The position numbers and the translations under genes are program-made. Source: Teratosphaeria epicoccoides (Eukaryota > Ascomycota > Dothideomycetes > Mycosphaerellales > Teratosphaeriaceae). Taken from it: DNA of 64,000 nt. The notes under the pieces were generated by a model that made no database searches, had not been told where the DNA came from, and saw nothing but the letters and a program-made list of their open reading frames with translations. Location of the stretch: positions 124,001 through 188,000 of the forward strand of contig JADDMT010000049.1 of assembly GCA_021401465.1 (NCBI GenBank). Direction: 5' to 3'. Positions 33,799 to 46,532 of the stretch are shown here, one piece after another (position 1 is the stretch's first letter; every line of letters begins with the position of its first letter).

Positions 33799-34278
33799 TG
33801 TCATAAGGGTAGGTACTAATAGCAGGAAGGGGATCAGGTGTTAGACTCGCAGAGCTATGAAGAATATCGATAATAGCAGTTAACCTTGTAACTAACTCTC
33901 CTCTAAGCAAGAGAGGATTAAATTGAGATTAAGCACGAAACTCCTAACTGCCTGTCCTAAAGCCATCCCTATATACTAGAGAGACAGAGCAGCTCTGTTA
34001 GATCTGTCGACAGATCTATATCTACAGATCTGTAGACTAACCCTACAGATCTAAGGGTCTGTCATCCTGTGACAGATCCCTTCTTCCTTGTAGGCCTATA
34101 GATCTGTAGACTAACCCTACAGATCCGGGGATCTGTCCTCACGTGACAGATCCTTTCTCCTATGACTATGCCTATAACTTATAGTACTCCTATGACTATA
34201 CTTTGACTTATGGCACTTAGGACCCTCATGATCCTGTATCCTATAGTACTCCGGACAGTACTCCTGACACTTATGACA
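33799..34278 (-). repeat. B 5' LTR (480 bp)
   Basis: Partner of 27281-27760. Dyads at 34027-34051, 34101-34125 and 34129-34153 have perfect 9-bp arms and 7-nt loops. Confidence 0.92.
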
Positions 34279-34283
34279 TAAAC
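34279..34283 (+). repeat. Target-site duplication of B, right copy (TAAAC)
   Basis: Matches 27276-27280. Confidence 0.9.
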
Positions 34284-35668
34284 ACCCTAAAGCGACTATA
34301 AGTAACAGGAGTAGTAACGCCACGAAGAGAGGCTAGCATCTTCTTCTTTAGTAGGTTGCGAGGGAGCTTGTCTTTAGAGCCTATAGTAGCCAGAGAACTA
34401 GCGACATCCTTACCGCGCCTAGTCGCGACGACTACCTTATCCTTAGCATTAGAAGGCGAAGAGACTCGAGCGCGCTTGCGGCTGTCCCGCTCGGCCCTCG
34501 AGATTATCTTGCGCTTCTTAACACAAGTGTCGACTACATTATCGGACTTAGTATCCCCCTTAGGCGTAACTAGTATAGTGACACTATAGCGCGAAGGGAT
34601 CATGTTAGGACCGAAGGTATTCTAGACGTCGTCATCCTCCTTATCCTCAAAGATCTGGCCTAGAGGCTTGTGCCTTAGCGTCTTGACAGACGTAGTGCAG
34701 GTTGCAAGTAGGGAAGGTTCGGCTTCCTCGTCGCTAACCTTAATTTTGGCCCTAGCCTTCTTCTTCTTCTTAGACAGTAGCGTCAAGGCGGCGTAGGCAG
34801 CGGCGCTACAATGTGTTAGCTGTACGCACGCGACAGGATTTGAGTAAGTAACTTACGGCTTAGTCCTTAGGACCGGCTCGGAGACAGGCTGTCTCTCGGT
34901 ATGGCGCTAGGGCGTAGCCTTAGCGGCAGGAGTAGTGAATTGCTTAATGACCTTCTTGCGGATTATCCGCGTCTTAAAGTCATCGTTAATAGAGGCAAGG
35001 GCCCCGAGTTGCTAACGCTAACAGCTAGTCGGATATTTCTCGACGCTAACGTTAGCCTAGTAGAGAAAGTCAGCATTTATACTTAGAGGGTACCTGCACT
35101 ATATGCGTACTATGGCGAAGGTCTTGACCCTAACAGTTAGCACCTTCAAGATCTTCTAGACTAAGTCTACGATTAGACCTAGACAAACGTTTTCGCCTGT
35201 TAGTAGAGAGTCGAAGCGAACACTGCCGTGAGAACGGTTAGTAGTCGCGGTAAAGCACAAGAGGGCGCTAAGCAGGTAGGCAAGTACCTCGCGGTACTTA
35301 GCCTGTAGCCTGTTTATAGTTAGAGTGCCTTTAGTAATCCCCTTGTTACGCGTACTCTAGAAGTCATCGATGTTATAGTAGAGCTAGTTATACTCGCCAT
35401 ATACCTCTTCAGGGAGGTCTTAGCATTTTTGATGCTTGCTATTACAGTTAACATAATTACAGTAGATACTGCCCTCATTAAATCCGCTGACATAGATCTT
35501 AGCTACGCTTCGGTTAGTATAAGCCATGTATACCTCGCGGGTAGGGGACGCCTTACTAACACGTAGAGGAGAAATGTGTGTAGCTTGGCTACTAAGGTTA
35601 TTAAGGCATTGTCGACATAGGTAACGATCGCGGGCAGAGCGAGTAGCGTTAAACTTAGTCTGTAGCAC
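34284..35668 (-). pseudogene. A1 antisense accessory gene (interrupted by element B)
   Basis: Same gene as A2 22532-24766, with a single copy of the 3' part. The intron is conserved at 34856-34806 (51 nt, GTAAGT ... GCTAAC ... TAG). The first exon is open for 82 residues (35668-35420), including CRQCLNNLSSQ and YCNYVNCNSKHQKC, which suggests a Cys-rich zinc-binding fold. The last codons were separated by the B insertion and lie at about 27250-27280. This is the copy in which the N-terminal half is best preserved. Confidence 0.65.
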
Positions 35669-36475
35669 ATAAGCTATTATGGCTAAGATAAGTTAGTTGA
35701 TCTTGATTAATTGATTAAAGAAGAAGAAGCTCCGGTTTAGACCTACAGACATAGCGAGGCGCAAGCTAAGCGAAATAGGAGCGGAGGTTAATGTTAGTGT
35801 CTTAGAACAGGAAAGTTTAGGAAGCGACGAGGTTTTTATACCCTCTGACAGCCCCCCTGTTACCTATCGCAACTGTTAAGCTAGTAACTCGAACTATATG
35901 CGTAGAGTATCTGCCTTTAGTTAACTTACAAGGGGACCTGATAATGTAAGAACAGATAACGCGGACGTCACGCATGTATGCTAACCGCACTCGTGCTAGC
36001 CTACTAGCATGAAAATGTGGCGAAACCTACGCTAGGAGCGCGCTCCTGCCGTTTCAAGTAGCGCGCGTAGAGCGTCCGCGTACCTTCCTACTACCCTAAG
36101 GTTCTATGACATGTTCTCTACGGTCATGACTAAATAGGGACGGCTAAGCTACTTGGCAAGACTAGCGTGCATGCTCGCCCTATAATTTCAAGGATTAACT
36201 AAAGTACGTGCTTATAGTGTCATAATATCTTGATCTGCATGTAAAGCAAAGGTGTTACGAAGCCGCCTAACATGTGACAGGTTAAAACCCGCCTAAGTTA
36301 GCAGCCTCTGCCCTGTACTCGCTACGAAGGTGTTAAGGTATACGCATGACATATGTTACGTAGGCTATCTACCTATTTACCCTTACGCGGTGTAAGCGTG
36401 CTATATCCCGTACCCTATACGTTCTACATGCATTACTTAGTAAGGCTAGGGACATCCTCATAGGAGGAGGGGCAG

Positions 36476-36835
36476 TAATACGGTTGATACTAGGGGGCTA
36501 TTAGAACCACATAGGTTCTAATGCCTACCCTTAGCATGTAGTGACCCTGCCACATATAGCAAGGGGGTCCTTCATACATACGTTAGCTTATATGTCGTCT
36601 AAGTAGGATTAGTTGTCGACATAGGACGCCCCTACGTCGCTAACCCTATAGTACCCCTACGGGGTTAGGCTCAGACATGCTTTCCCTAATTAAGGAGCGT
36701 TAGGGGTTATAAGTACCCTTAGCGCTACCTCTGTAATAAGCAGAAAGCAGCGCTGTCTTGTACCTACTAAAAGGTCGGATTACTCTGTTATACTACGAGA
36801 TATTTCCATATCATATAGCATATACATCTATATTA
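36476..36835 (+). repeat. A1 3' LTR (360 bp)
   Basis: Follows the polypurine tract GGAGGAGGGG and ends TCTATATTA. The next bases, CCCTG, are the right TSD of A1 (36836-36840), after which the A0 leader resumes. Confidence 0.88.
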
Positions 36836-36959
36836 CCCTGCGAGTAACACTGCATTAAACGACAGTTCTACTAGAGGCTAATTACGTAGCGGATAAGGTA
36901 ATAGATCCCCTGTATAGGGACTATAGCTAACCCTGACTATTAACCTAGCCCTTATAGCC

Positions 36960-39900
36960 ATGATTGTTAATTAGGTCGCGAACTGCCTTACGAACTAGAG
37001 CTAGAGCCGCACCCCTTCTAGTAGCGACAATAGTAAGGACAACAAAGACGTTACTATAAGTAGTACTAATAAACTAGTAGATAAAGAAATCTAGTGAGAA
37101 TTTACGCTAGGGACCTATAAAGACAATGTACTAGTAGGCGTAGACTCTCTGCGTGTGCCTGCAAATCTAGTACCTGAATTTAGGGCTATAGTAGGCTAAC
37201 TAGGGGGCAGTCGTAACGCATGTAACCTAAAGCTATTTAAGGGAGACACCTTAAAGGAGGCTCGAACTTTCTTGCAGGCGTGTAAGGTAGTTTTTATGCT
37301 TAACCTATGCAGATATTCTACAGAGGGCAAACAGGTTGCCTTTAGTGTAATGTAGCTTAAAGAGGATAAGGAACCTCGTAATAATTAGCATGAGTATTAT
37401 AACCTTATATAGGTCTATAACAGAACGTATACATAGGCGGACTTTTGCTAGTTCTATGTTACCTAGGTCAAGGATCTAGGTAACTATACCCTTACTATGT
37501 CTGTCAAGTATGAGAAGGCTAAGTAGGGGAAGGGACAAATAACCTCTAGCTTCGCTACCTACCTCGCTACGCTTAAGAGACAGATGCTACCCTATACTAA
37601 GACGTAACGCATATAGCACCTACTCGTTAAGCTTAATGACAATCTTCAGAACATAATAATGACTTTTCATGAACTTCTGACAACTCGGCAAGACCTTATG
37701 TCCCTTGCGACATGTATAGAGATTACCTTGAAGCGAAATAGAAAATCAGGCGGCAAGGATAATAAGCGTTTAAGCCCCGAAGACCTACTAAAGGGCTGCT
37801 ATTACAAGCGCCCTAAGGGTCACGTCTAACGCGGTAGTTTATTCTAGAGGAGCAAGCCCTCTAAGCCTAAAGATAGTAGCGAGAAGCCTCTAAGTAGCTA
37901 CTACATCTATAGAGCAAAGGACTACTAGGCGGCTTGCTATCCTAAATGAAGTAATAGGAAGAAGGTAAACAAGGTATCTAAGACCTCCCTAGAGGGGAGG
38001 CAAAAGAAGGACAAGCCTAAGACAACCGAATAGCTACTATAGGTGTCTAAGCTGTCTGTTACTAATAGTGTAGACTCGTGGCCTGCCTAGCGCCTATCTA
38101 GTACGGTCTAAGTTAATAGCTCGCTTAAGCTAGTAGACTATGTGTTAGATGACCTTGCGGAGGTTAACATAATACCCTAGCAGGTAATCATACGGCTTAG
38201 TTTAAAGCCGATCCTAGGAGCCCTACTGCCTACTATGAAGTCCTTTTAAGGCAAAGGCGTAGCGGCTTAAGGCGTATATAACGTGCGCCTCTAACTTGCG
38301 GACTCCTTAGGAGAAGAGCGCGAGACTAACGAAGTCTTCTATGCTAAAGACGTTCCTAATAAGGAGCTCCTACTAGGCCGCCCTTAGCGCTACAAGTAGG
38401 GAGTCGTTGTTAATAGAGCTACTAATAACTAGTTCTATGGCTCTAAAGGCGAAGTTCCTATAGTAAGGATACGTGACATACATAGCTTCTATAAGGACAT
38501 GAAGAAAGTCTAATGTATGTATGCGGTCTACATACAGAACATTAGGGAAGACGTTACCCTCCTGCCTAAGTTAGGGGAATACGCCGATATTTTCGACGTA
38601 GAGGCTACGGCCTATGCCTAGGCCCTAGACGCGGAGCATGCGATTAACCTTAAGGAGGGTTACAATCCTCCGTATTAACCTCTGTACCCTATGTTAGAAT
38701 CTTAGCTAGAAACACTTCGAGACTACCTCTACAAGGCGTAAAAGAACGCGTAGATCCGACAAAGCGACAGCGAGGCTAGAGTGTTAGTAATGTTTGTCCT
38801 AAAGAAGGACAACATGCTCCGCCTATACGTTAACTATAGAGGCCTTAACGTAGTAACTTAGAAGAACCGCTGCCCCCTACTACTTATTAGTAAGACGCTT
38901 GACCGCCTTAGTTACGCTGCTATCTTCTTGTCTATCGACTTGAAGGATGCCTACTACTAGATACTAATCCGAAAGGGCGATAAGTAGAAGACTACGTTCT
39001 AAATGTAGTATAGACACTTCGAGTATATAGTGATACTATTTAGCTTAACTAACATACTAGCGACATTCTAAGCGTATATTAACTAGGACCTGTCCGGCCT
39101 CGTTAATACCTGCTACGTAGTATATTTAGACGATATACTAGTCTACTCTAACTCGAAGGAGGAGCATATTTAGTATCTAAAGATAGTACTTAAATAGCTC
39201 TATAAGTTTGCTCTATATGCAAACCTAAAGAAGTGCTTATTCCTAAAGGACAGGATTAAGTTTCTTAGATATATCGTTTCCATAGAAGGAGTTATCATAG
39301 ATGACTAAAGGGTGTCTGTAGTTATAGAGTAGCTGTAGCTAACTACCCTCTAAGAAGTATAGGTGTTCCTAGGATTTACTAACTTCTATTGCAGATTTAT
39401 ACGATCCTATTCGAAGATCGTAGCTCCTCTTACGGCTCTCGCAAAGGGCGTAATTTGAGGTAAAAAGCTAGGGATAGTGCCTTAGGAGGAGGCTTAGAGC
39501 AAGGCTTTCTCTAACTTAAAGCAGCTTTTCAAACTACGCCTATACTTTAGCACTTTGACCCTACTACGAAGATCCGAATAGAGACTAATGCTTCGAAATT
39601 TGTAATAGCCGTAATTATACTGTAGCTCTAGTTACATGAAGGCAGTACGTAATAGTACCTGATTACCTTCTAGTCGTAGAAGATGCAGGGCGCTAAGCTT
39701 AATTATGAGACTTATGACTAAGAGCTTTTAGCTATTATTAACGGCTTTAAGGAGTACTAACACTACCTCGAAGGCGTAGCGTACCCTATTAAGGTGCTTA
39801 CTAACTATAACAACCTTCGCGGCTTTATAGGCATGAAGTAGCTAAGTAGTCGGCAAGCAAGGTAGGCGACTTTCCTTGCTAGCTTTGACTTTGTTATCTA

Positions 39901-41698
39901 GCATCGTTCTAGGAAGACGAATCTAGCTAACGGTCCTTCGTGACAACTAGACTACGACACTAGGGAGCAGGGTAACTAATAGCTCCTCCCTACGCTATAG
40001 ATAAAGCTTGTAGTATAGGGTAGCGACCTGTTGTTAGCTCCTCTTATAGGTCGACTGCAGGTCTAATAGGGCCTCATAGCCTCCGCTAGTAATAAACCCC
40101 CCTATCTAGCGGCTATAGTAACTATGTCTAGCTTAATCTATGCGGTAGTTAACTAGCTTACATGTAGTAAACATGCGATGTCTAAAGAACCCTTTAAAGA
40201 AGTCTTGAGACTTATTTAGCGGTTACAAGAGCGAGAACCGGAGTTAATTAATAAGGGTATAGCCCTCTAGGACACTATAGGTAGTCCGAAGTATTAGACT
40301 AAGTAAGGCGACTTGTAGTACTTTAACAATAGGCTCTACGTACCTGCTAACTACGTACTCTGTTCGTAGCTCCTCTGTATTTATCATAACAATGAACTTG
40401 TAGGTCATTTTAGCGCAGAGAAGACAAACGCGCTTCTTAGACAGAAATACTAGTAGCTGACGCTAGAACAGGATGTTTCTGACTATGTCAAATCCTGCTA
40501 GACGTGTTAGATTAGCAAATCTTAGCGCTATCGCCCCTATGGCGATACTTAGGCGCTCCTACTACTAGAGAGACTATAGCAAGACTTGACTATAGATTTT
40601 ATTACTAATTTGCTGCTAGCAAAGTAGAGAGGCAATGTAGTTAATGCTGTCCTTATAGTAGTCGACTAATACTCTAAGATAAATGTCTTTATCCTATATA
40701 CAAAAAGGTACACAAGTAGCGAGCTTACGTGACTACTTTGTGACGAAGTTATACAGTACTTCGGCATACCCCGGAGTATTCTATCAGATCGAGGTTCTGT
40801 CTTTACTAGTAAATACTAGCAAGAATTTGTGTTGAAGGCACGTGTTAAGTACTACCTAAGTATAGCATTCTATCTATAGACTAATAGTTAGACTAAACGT
40901 ATGAACTAGACTCTTAAGTAGTACCTTTATTACTACTACGCTAAGAACCAGAATGCCTAGGCTAACGTAATTCCTAGGGCGGAATTCGTAGTTAATAACA
41001 GTATGTATACTACTATGCGTATGTCGCCATTTTAGATTCTTTATAGCTTTGATCTAGAAATACACCTAGAACTTCCTTAGGACGAGTCTTCTAAGGAGAG
41101 GGTACTAGCCGCTACGGAATTAGCGCGGCGTATGCGCGAGGTACATTAAGTGCTAATAGAATACTAGAAAAAGGCCTTAGATTCCTAGATTAAACATAAT
41201 AATGCCTATGCTAAACTAATGTAGTACATAGTTAGTACGAAGGTGTTACTATTAACAAAGAATCTTAAGCTGAAACTTCTAAGTAAGAAGATGACGCTAA
41301 GGTTCGTCAGACCCTTCTAGATATGCGACGTAATAGGCTTGCAGGCATACTAGCTATCGTTACTACTATTATATTGTGTGTATAATGTCTTCTACGTATC
41401 TCTACTTAAACTATAGGTATAGCGCAAGTGCGAAGAGCCTGCGGACCTAATGCTAGTAGCAGAAGAGAACGAAGAGTAGGAAGTTAAGGGCATTAAGGAT
41501 AGTATGTAGCGTAAAGGCGCAACGTACTATCTAGTAAAGTAGAAAGAATACCTACCTAAGTACACATAATAGGTTCTAGCTAACGACTAAAAGAACGCTC
41601 TAGAAGCTCTTCGCAAGTTTGAAGAGTAGAGGAGGCGTAAGCAGGGCTTAAGAAGGTCGATTTGTAGGAAGATAAGAGTTTCGGAGTAGAGTTCTTAA
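36960..41698 (+). pseudogene. A0 gag-pol remnant
   Basis: Homologous throughout to A2 17577-22316, from the gag ATG (36960) to the terminal stop (41696-41698). RT still reads YVVYLDDILVYS near 39114-39149. It has more TAG/TAA codons than A1 or A2 and at least one single-base deletion (near 39512, in RNase H). Domain order as for A2, including the chromodomain near 41480-41620. Confidence 0.82.
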
Positions 41699-41904
41699 CA
41701 CGTGTATGTAGCGCATAACGCGCAAAGTAATAACAAGAAACAAACGCCCTACTTATACATCCTTAATGCCTAAAGGCATACCTAGAATAAACCTAAGGAG
41801 AATAAGAGACATGCTTAGATTAGCTTCATAGCTAATGCTTAGCAACTACTAGTTAAGAGCTTCCTAACTAAACCCGAAGCAGAATAGTCTTTCTTGTTAT
41901 AGTC

Positions 41905-43345
41905 TACTAAGGACTACCTAACCGCACAGGGTCTACTAAACACCCTAAGGCGACTAGGAGTAACAGGAGTAGTAACACTACAAAGAGAGGCCGACATCTT
42001 CTTCTTTAGTAGGTTACAAGGGAGCTTGTCTTTAGAGCCCATAGTAACTAGAGAGCTAGCAACAGCCTTACTACGTCTAGTCGCGACAACTACCTTCTCC
42101 TCATCCTTAGCATTAGAAGGCAAAGAGACTTAGGCGCGCTTGCGGCTATTACGCTTAGCCCTTAAGATTATCTTGCGCTTCTTGACACAAGTGTTAATAA
42201 CATCATCGAACTTAGTGTCTTCCTTAGGCGCAACTAGTGTGGCAACACCGTAGCGCGCAGGAATTACGTTAGGATCAAAGGTATCCTAAACATTGTCATT
42301 CTCCTTATCCTTAAAGATCTGGCCTAGAGGCTTATACCTTAGCGTCTTAGCGGATGTAGTACAGATTACAAGTAGGGAAGGTTCGGCTTCCTTGTCGCTA
42401 ACCTTAATCTTAGCCCTAGCCTTCTTCTTCTTCTTAGATAGTAGCGTAGAGGTAGCGTAGGTAGCGGCGCTATAATGTGTTAGCTATACGCACGCGACAG
42501 GATTTAAGTAAGTAACTTACGGCTTAGTCCTCTAGACTAGCTTAGAGGCAGGCTACCTCGCGGTATGACGCTAGGGCGTAGCCTTAGCGGCAGGAACGGT
42601 GAATTGCTTGATAACCTTCTTGCAGATCATCTGTGTCTTAAATTCATCGTCGATAGAGGCAAGGGACCCGACTTGCTAACGCTAGCAGCTAGTTAGGTAA
42701 TCCTTAACGCTAACGTTAGCCTAGCGGAGAAAGTTAGCATTTATCCTTAGAGGGTACCTATACTATATGCGTACTATAGCAAAGGTCTTAACCCTAATAA
42801 TTAACACCTTTAAGATCTTCTATGCTAAGTCTATAATTAGACCTATGCAAACGTTTTTGCCTGTTAGTAGAGAGTCGAAGCAAACGCCGCTATAGGAGTA
42901 GTTCGTAGTTACGGTAAAGCACAAGAGGGCGCTAAGCAGGTAGGCAAGTACCTCGTAGTACTTAGCCTGTAGCCTGTTTATAGTCGGAATACCTTTAGTA
43001 ATCCCCTTGTCGCGCGTACCCTAGAAGTCATTAATGTTATAGCAGAGCTAGTTGTACTCGTTATACACCTCTTTAGGGAGGTCTTGGCATTTTTGATGCT
43101 TGCTATTACAATTAACATAGTTGTAGTAGACACTACCCTCATTAAATCTGCTAACATAGATCTTAGCTACACTTCGGTTAGTATAGGTCATGTATACCTC
43201 GCAGGTAGGGGACGCCTTACTAACACACAGAGGAGAGATTTATGCAGCCTAGCTCCTAAGGTTGTTAAGGCATCGTTAACATAAGCAACGATTGCGGGCA
43301 GAGCGAGTAGCGTCAAACTTAGTTTGTAGCATACGAGCTATTATT
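41905..43345 (-). pseudogene. A0 antisense accessory gene
   Basis: Third copy of the family A antisense gene. Intron at 42520-42470, again 51 nt; the GTAAGT donor, GCTAAC branch and AG acceptor survive although neighbouring CA dinucleotides have mutated. The second exon is open over 69 residues (42123-41914). Its 5' half from 42781 upward is duplicated at 46533-47097. Confidence 0.6.
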
Positions 43346-43749
43346 ACTAAGATAAGTAGTTAATTAATCTTGATTGATTGATTAAAGAAGAAGAAGCTCT
43401 AGTTTAGACACGTAGGCATAGCAAGGTAAAAGCTAAGCAAAGTAGAAGCAGAGGTTAATGTTAGTGTTTTAGAACAGGAAGTTTAGGAAAGCGACGAGGT
43501 TTTTATACCCTCTAACAGCCCCCCTGTTGCCTACTGCAACCGTTAAGCTAGTAACTTAAACTACATACGCAGAGTACCTACCTTTAGTTAACTTACATAG
43601 GGACTAAATAATGCAAGAACAGGTAACGCGGCTGTTACGCATGTACGCTAACTGTACTCATGCTAGTCTACTAGCATGAAAATGTGACGAGACCTACGCT
43701 AGGAGCGCGCTCCTACTGTTTCGAGTAGTACGCGCAGAGTATCTGCATA

Positions 43750-43754
43750 CATTC
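43750..43754 (+). repeat. Target-site duplication of C, left copy (CATTC)
   Basis: Matches 54296-54300. Joining the flanks restores the A0 3' region as found in A2 near 25170-25200. A further copy at 47502-47506 comes from the tandem duplication. Confidence 0.88.
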
Positions 43755-44173
43755 TGTCATAAGTGTCATAGAATTAGGGTACTATAGCCTAAGTCATAAC
43801 ACATGTATAGAGGAAGGATCTGTCACGTAAGGACAGACACCTAGATCTGTAGGATTAGTCTACAGATCTATAGACCTACATAGAAGAAAGGATCTGTTAT
43901 GTGAGGACAGACACCTAGGTCTATAGGGTTAGTCTATAGATCTACAGACATAGGTCTAACAGGTCTAGCGACAGATCTAACAGAGCTGCTATACCTCTCT
44001 AGTATATAGGAATGGCTTCAGGCTAGGTAGTTAGGAGCTTCGTGCTTAATTCTTCTAGTTACCTTACTAGGTATAGTTAGTTACAAGGTTAATTGCTATT
44101 ATTGATATTCTCTACTACTCTTTAAGTCTAACACCTAATCCCCTTCCTGCTATTAGCATCTACCCTTATGACA
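43755..44173 (+). repeat. C 5' LTR (419 bp)
   Basis: Contains the dyad AGATCTGTAG/CTACAGATCT (about 43852-43878), a longer-armed form of the B LTR dyads. Exact second copy at 47507-47925 within the tandem duplication. Confidence 0.88.
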
Positions 44174-44232
44174 TTTTGAGCACTACTTCTAAGGAAGTAT
44201 CAGGGGACTTATCAAGCGCTTAACGTACGCCT

Positions 44233-46530
44233 ATGTCAAGTAGTTTAACATCTAGTAATAACAGTCAACTGACACTACGAGAACAAGTTGCTACTATACC
44301 TTAAATTACTTAGTAGCTCGAATCTATTCACCTTAGCGAGATAGCTCTAGCATCTGTTACAGGTTCGACTACTAGAAACGGACACGGCAATAATGGCTTC
44401 AAGATAGGAAGCCCTATAGAGTTCATAGGATAACGATCTTAAGTTAAGATGTTTATCCTCTAATGCTAGTTAGCATTTAACGTAGATACAGAACGATTTA
44501 TAACACATCATAAGCAAATAATGTATATCGTCTCTTACCTAAAAGGACTAGCGTTTGAATTCATCTAGCCTTATCTATTAGATTATCTAGACTATGTCAG
44601 AAGCGTTAAAGCTAGGAAGACGACAACTAGGGAGATTCATAACTTAGACAAGTCCTTGTTTAAGGCATTACGCGAAGCGTTTAGGCTTAGTAATGAGTAA
44701 CAAGAGGCCGAGAGAGCTCTCCTAGGAATCTAGCAGAAGGGTTCCGCTACTAAGTACTACGCGGACTTTCAGACCCTCTCTGCTCGAGTCGACTAGAATG
44801 ATAACGCTTTAGCCGCTTAGTTCTACTAGGGACTAAATAAGACGGTTAAAGACGAAATTGCCCGAGGAGATTAGCTAACGACATTCAAGGAAATGAGCAA
44901 TCTCGCGATTAGGATCTATAATTGCATCTAGGAACAACAGCAAGAATAACAACACAGAAATCGCAGGCTAGCATAGGCTAACTATAAGGTCTAACAATTA
45001 GCACTAAAGTAGCGAAGCGATTACTATAGTCTCTAACTAATAGAGTTAGATGCGACTAAGGGACGTCCTAAGAATAGGCCCTAAGGAAAGCTACAGAAGG
45101 GCTCTCTTACCTAGAATAGTCCGAAGAAGCCATTTAACAAGAGTAACCTTAAGTGCTACAACTATAGAAAGAAAGGACACTTTGCTCGCAAATGTTCTAG
45201 CAAGAAACAGCGTCATGAACTAGAATAGACAGAACAGGTTCATGTAACAACATTGGCGCCTAAGCAGACAGCTGCTACTACTCAAGTACTAGACTATACC
45301 TTACTTACTTAGACTATGTGCTATGACGACGATTATCGGATTCACAAGAGTGACAAAGATAGTTCCGGATAGTACCCTAGCCGTAACAAGGCATAGTCTA
45401 TCTGTGCGCTAAGGGGTACACCTTCTAATGTAGTAGTCCTAAGACAATAGGAGCTAACAGAAGAAGAAAGTTCTGACGACAACTATGAGCTTGTCGAAGC
45501 TGTCATTCCTGATTCTGAGGAAGACAAGAGTACAGAAAGATAGGTCATGCTGCTACATGATATTAGACTTAATATCATCCGACTTATTCAGAACCATTAG
45601 GCTTAGGCTTACCTATGGATTAATAGAGCATAGCACATCAACTAGCTTTAATATGACGAACTAGCTAACAGCATGCGACGACACCTAAGGAGACTACTAG
45701 TTGTAGCTTACCCTTACTCGCATTAGAAGATTGTCTAAGAGATTATACCGTTCGGAGTAGAGTTTACGCCCTAAGGAGGCTACTTTACCTATGAAGGTAT
45801 TTAGGTTCTACGAACATTACAGCTCTAGGTTAACCGGTTAAAAATAGAGTACGCAAGAAACGCGCAGGAATAACGAGGCTAAGAGCAAGTACTACCTCTT
45901 AGCCTAATTAGTAGTAATGCTTAAAGAAGAATGAGCCGAGACTACACGATCCCTAGATTAGTCCGCGAAGACAGCTATTTAGGAAACAACTAGGTCCGCT
46001 GAAATTAGACCTACGGACAGACTAAACAGGGCTGCAACGATGTGCCGTAATTAGTGTCAGATACGCAGACATCCTTAGAGTATAGGTACACATTAACGAG
46101 ACACTAGCCTAGGCCTTAATAGATTCAGGATGCATTAGAAGCTTCATGATGCCTAAATTCGCTAGGATGGCTAGGATATAGCTACAGGCGAAGGCAAATA
46201 CTTTCTCGCTATAAGCGATCGACAGAAAGCTAGTCACGTACAACCGAGGAGTAGTTAACAAGGAGACTAAGACAGTACCTCTACGGATAGGACGCTACTA
46301 AGAGATAGTCTAGTTCGACATCACGGAGTCGCCTGGCTCGGATGTAGTGCTAAGGTTACTATAGCTAAGGAATGCTAACCCCTACCTCGACTAGAAGAAC
46401 GAGAGGATCTAGTTCCTAGAACTCTTAAAATCGATACCTCTACCTGTAGTACACGACGTACTAGGCAAGATCGAGATATGTGCTATGACTTCAAACGAGA
46501 TAGTCGCTACTATCAAGGATCTAGAATAGG
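44233..46530 (+). pseudogene. C gag and N-terminal pol remnant, first copy (dead-ended by duplication)
   Basis: Begins MSSSLTSSNNSQLTLREQVA at 44233. Carries gag, a zinc knuckle (CYNYRKKGHFARKC-like, about 45157-45200) and the start of the protease region, then stops at the duplication junction. RIP stops throughout. Confidence 0.75.
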
Positions 46531-46532
46531 AT

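Larger units (their letters stand above)
27281..34278 (-). mobile_element. B: complete minus-strand Ty3/Gypsy chromovirus
   Basis: A 6998-bp element with two 480-bp LTRs (27281-27760 and 33799-34278) whose ends are TGTCATAAG and CTTATGACA, and a perfect 5-bp TSD (TAAAC). Read on the minus strand: 5' LTR, gag-pol from 33739 to 28383, an accessory gene in the opposite (plus) direction at about 27870-28391, a polypurine tract (AGAGGGGGATAG, about 27761-27775) and the 3' LTR. RIP stops are frequent, but several domains remain open over 70-90 residues. Confidence 0.92.
13512..36835 (+). mobile_element. A1: family A retrotransposon nested in the A0 leader
   Basis: Bounded by 360-bp LTRs at 13512-13871 and 36476-36835. 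Own parts are the leader and gag-pol 14146-16942, further pol 25934 to about 27044, the accessory gene 27250-27280 plus 34284-35668, and the 3' untranslated region to 36475. A2 and B are inserted within it. It carries a 934-bp internal deletion in pol relative to A2. Mutation load is intermediate between A0 and A2. Confidence 0.82.
42781..46530 (+). repeat. First unit of a 3.75-kb tandem duplication
   Basis: Positions 42781-46530 recur at 46533-50282 with a constant offset of 3752. Every stretch I compared is identical, including the accessory-gene 5' part, the C LTR and gag. A 2-bp AT (46531-46532) lies at the junction. Confidence 0.9.

Noticed and set aside
34021..34153. Regularly spaced palindromes as a CRISPR array
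   Set aside because: They are two tandem LTR units with hairpins in both LTRs of a retrotransposon; there are no unique spacers and the genome is fungal.
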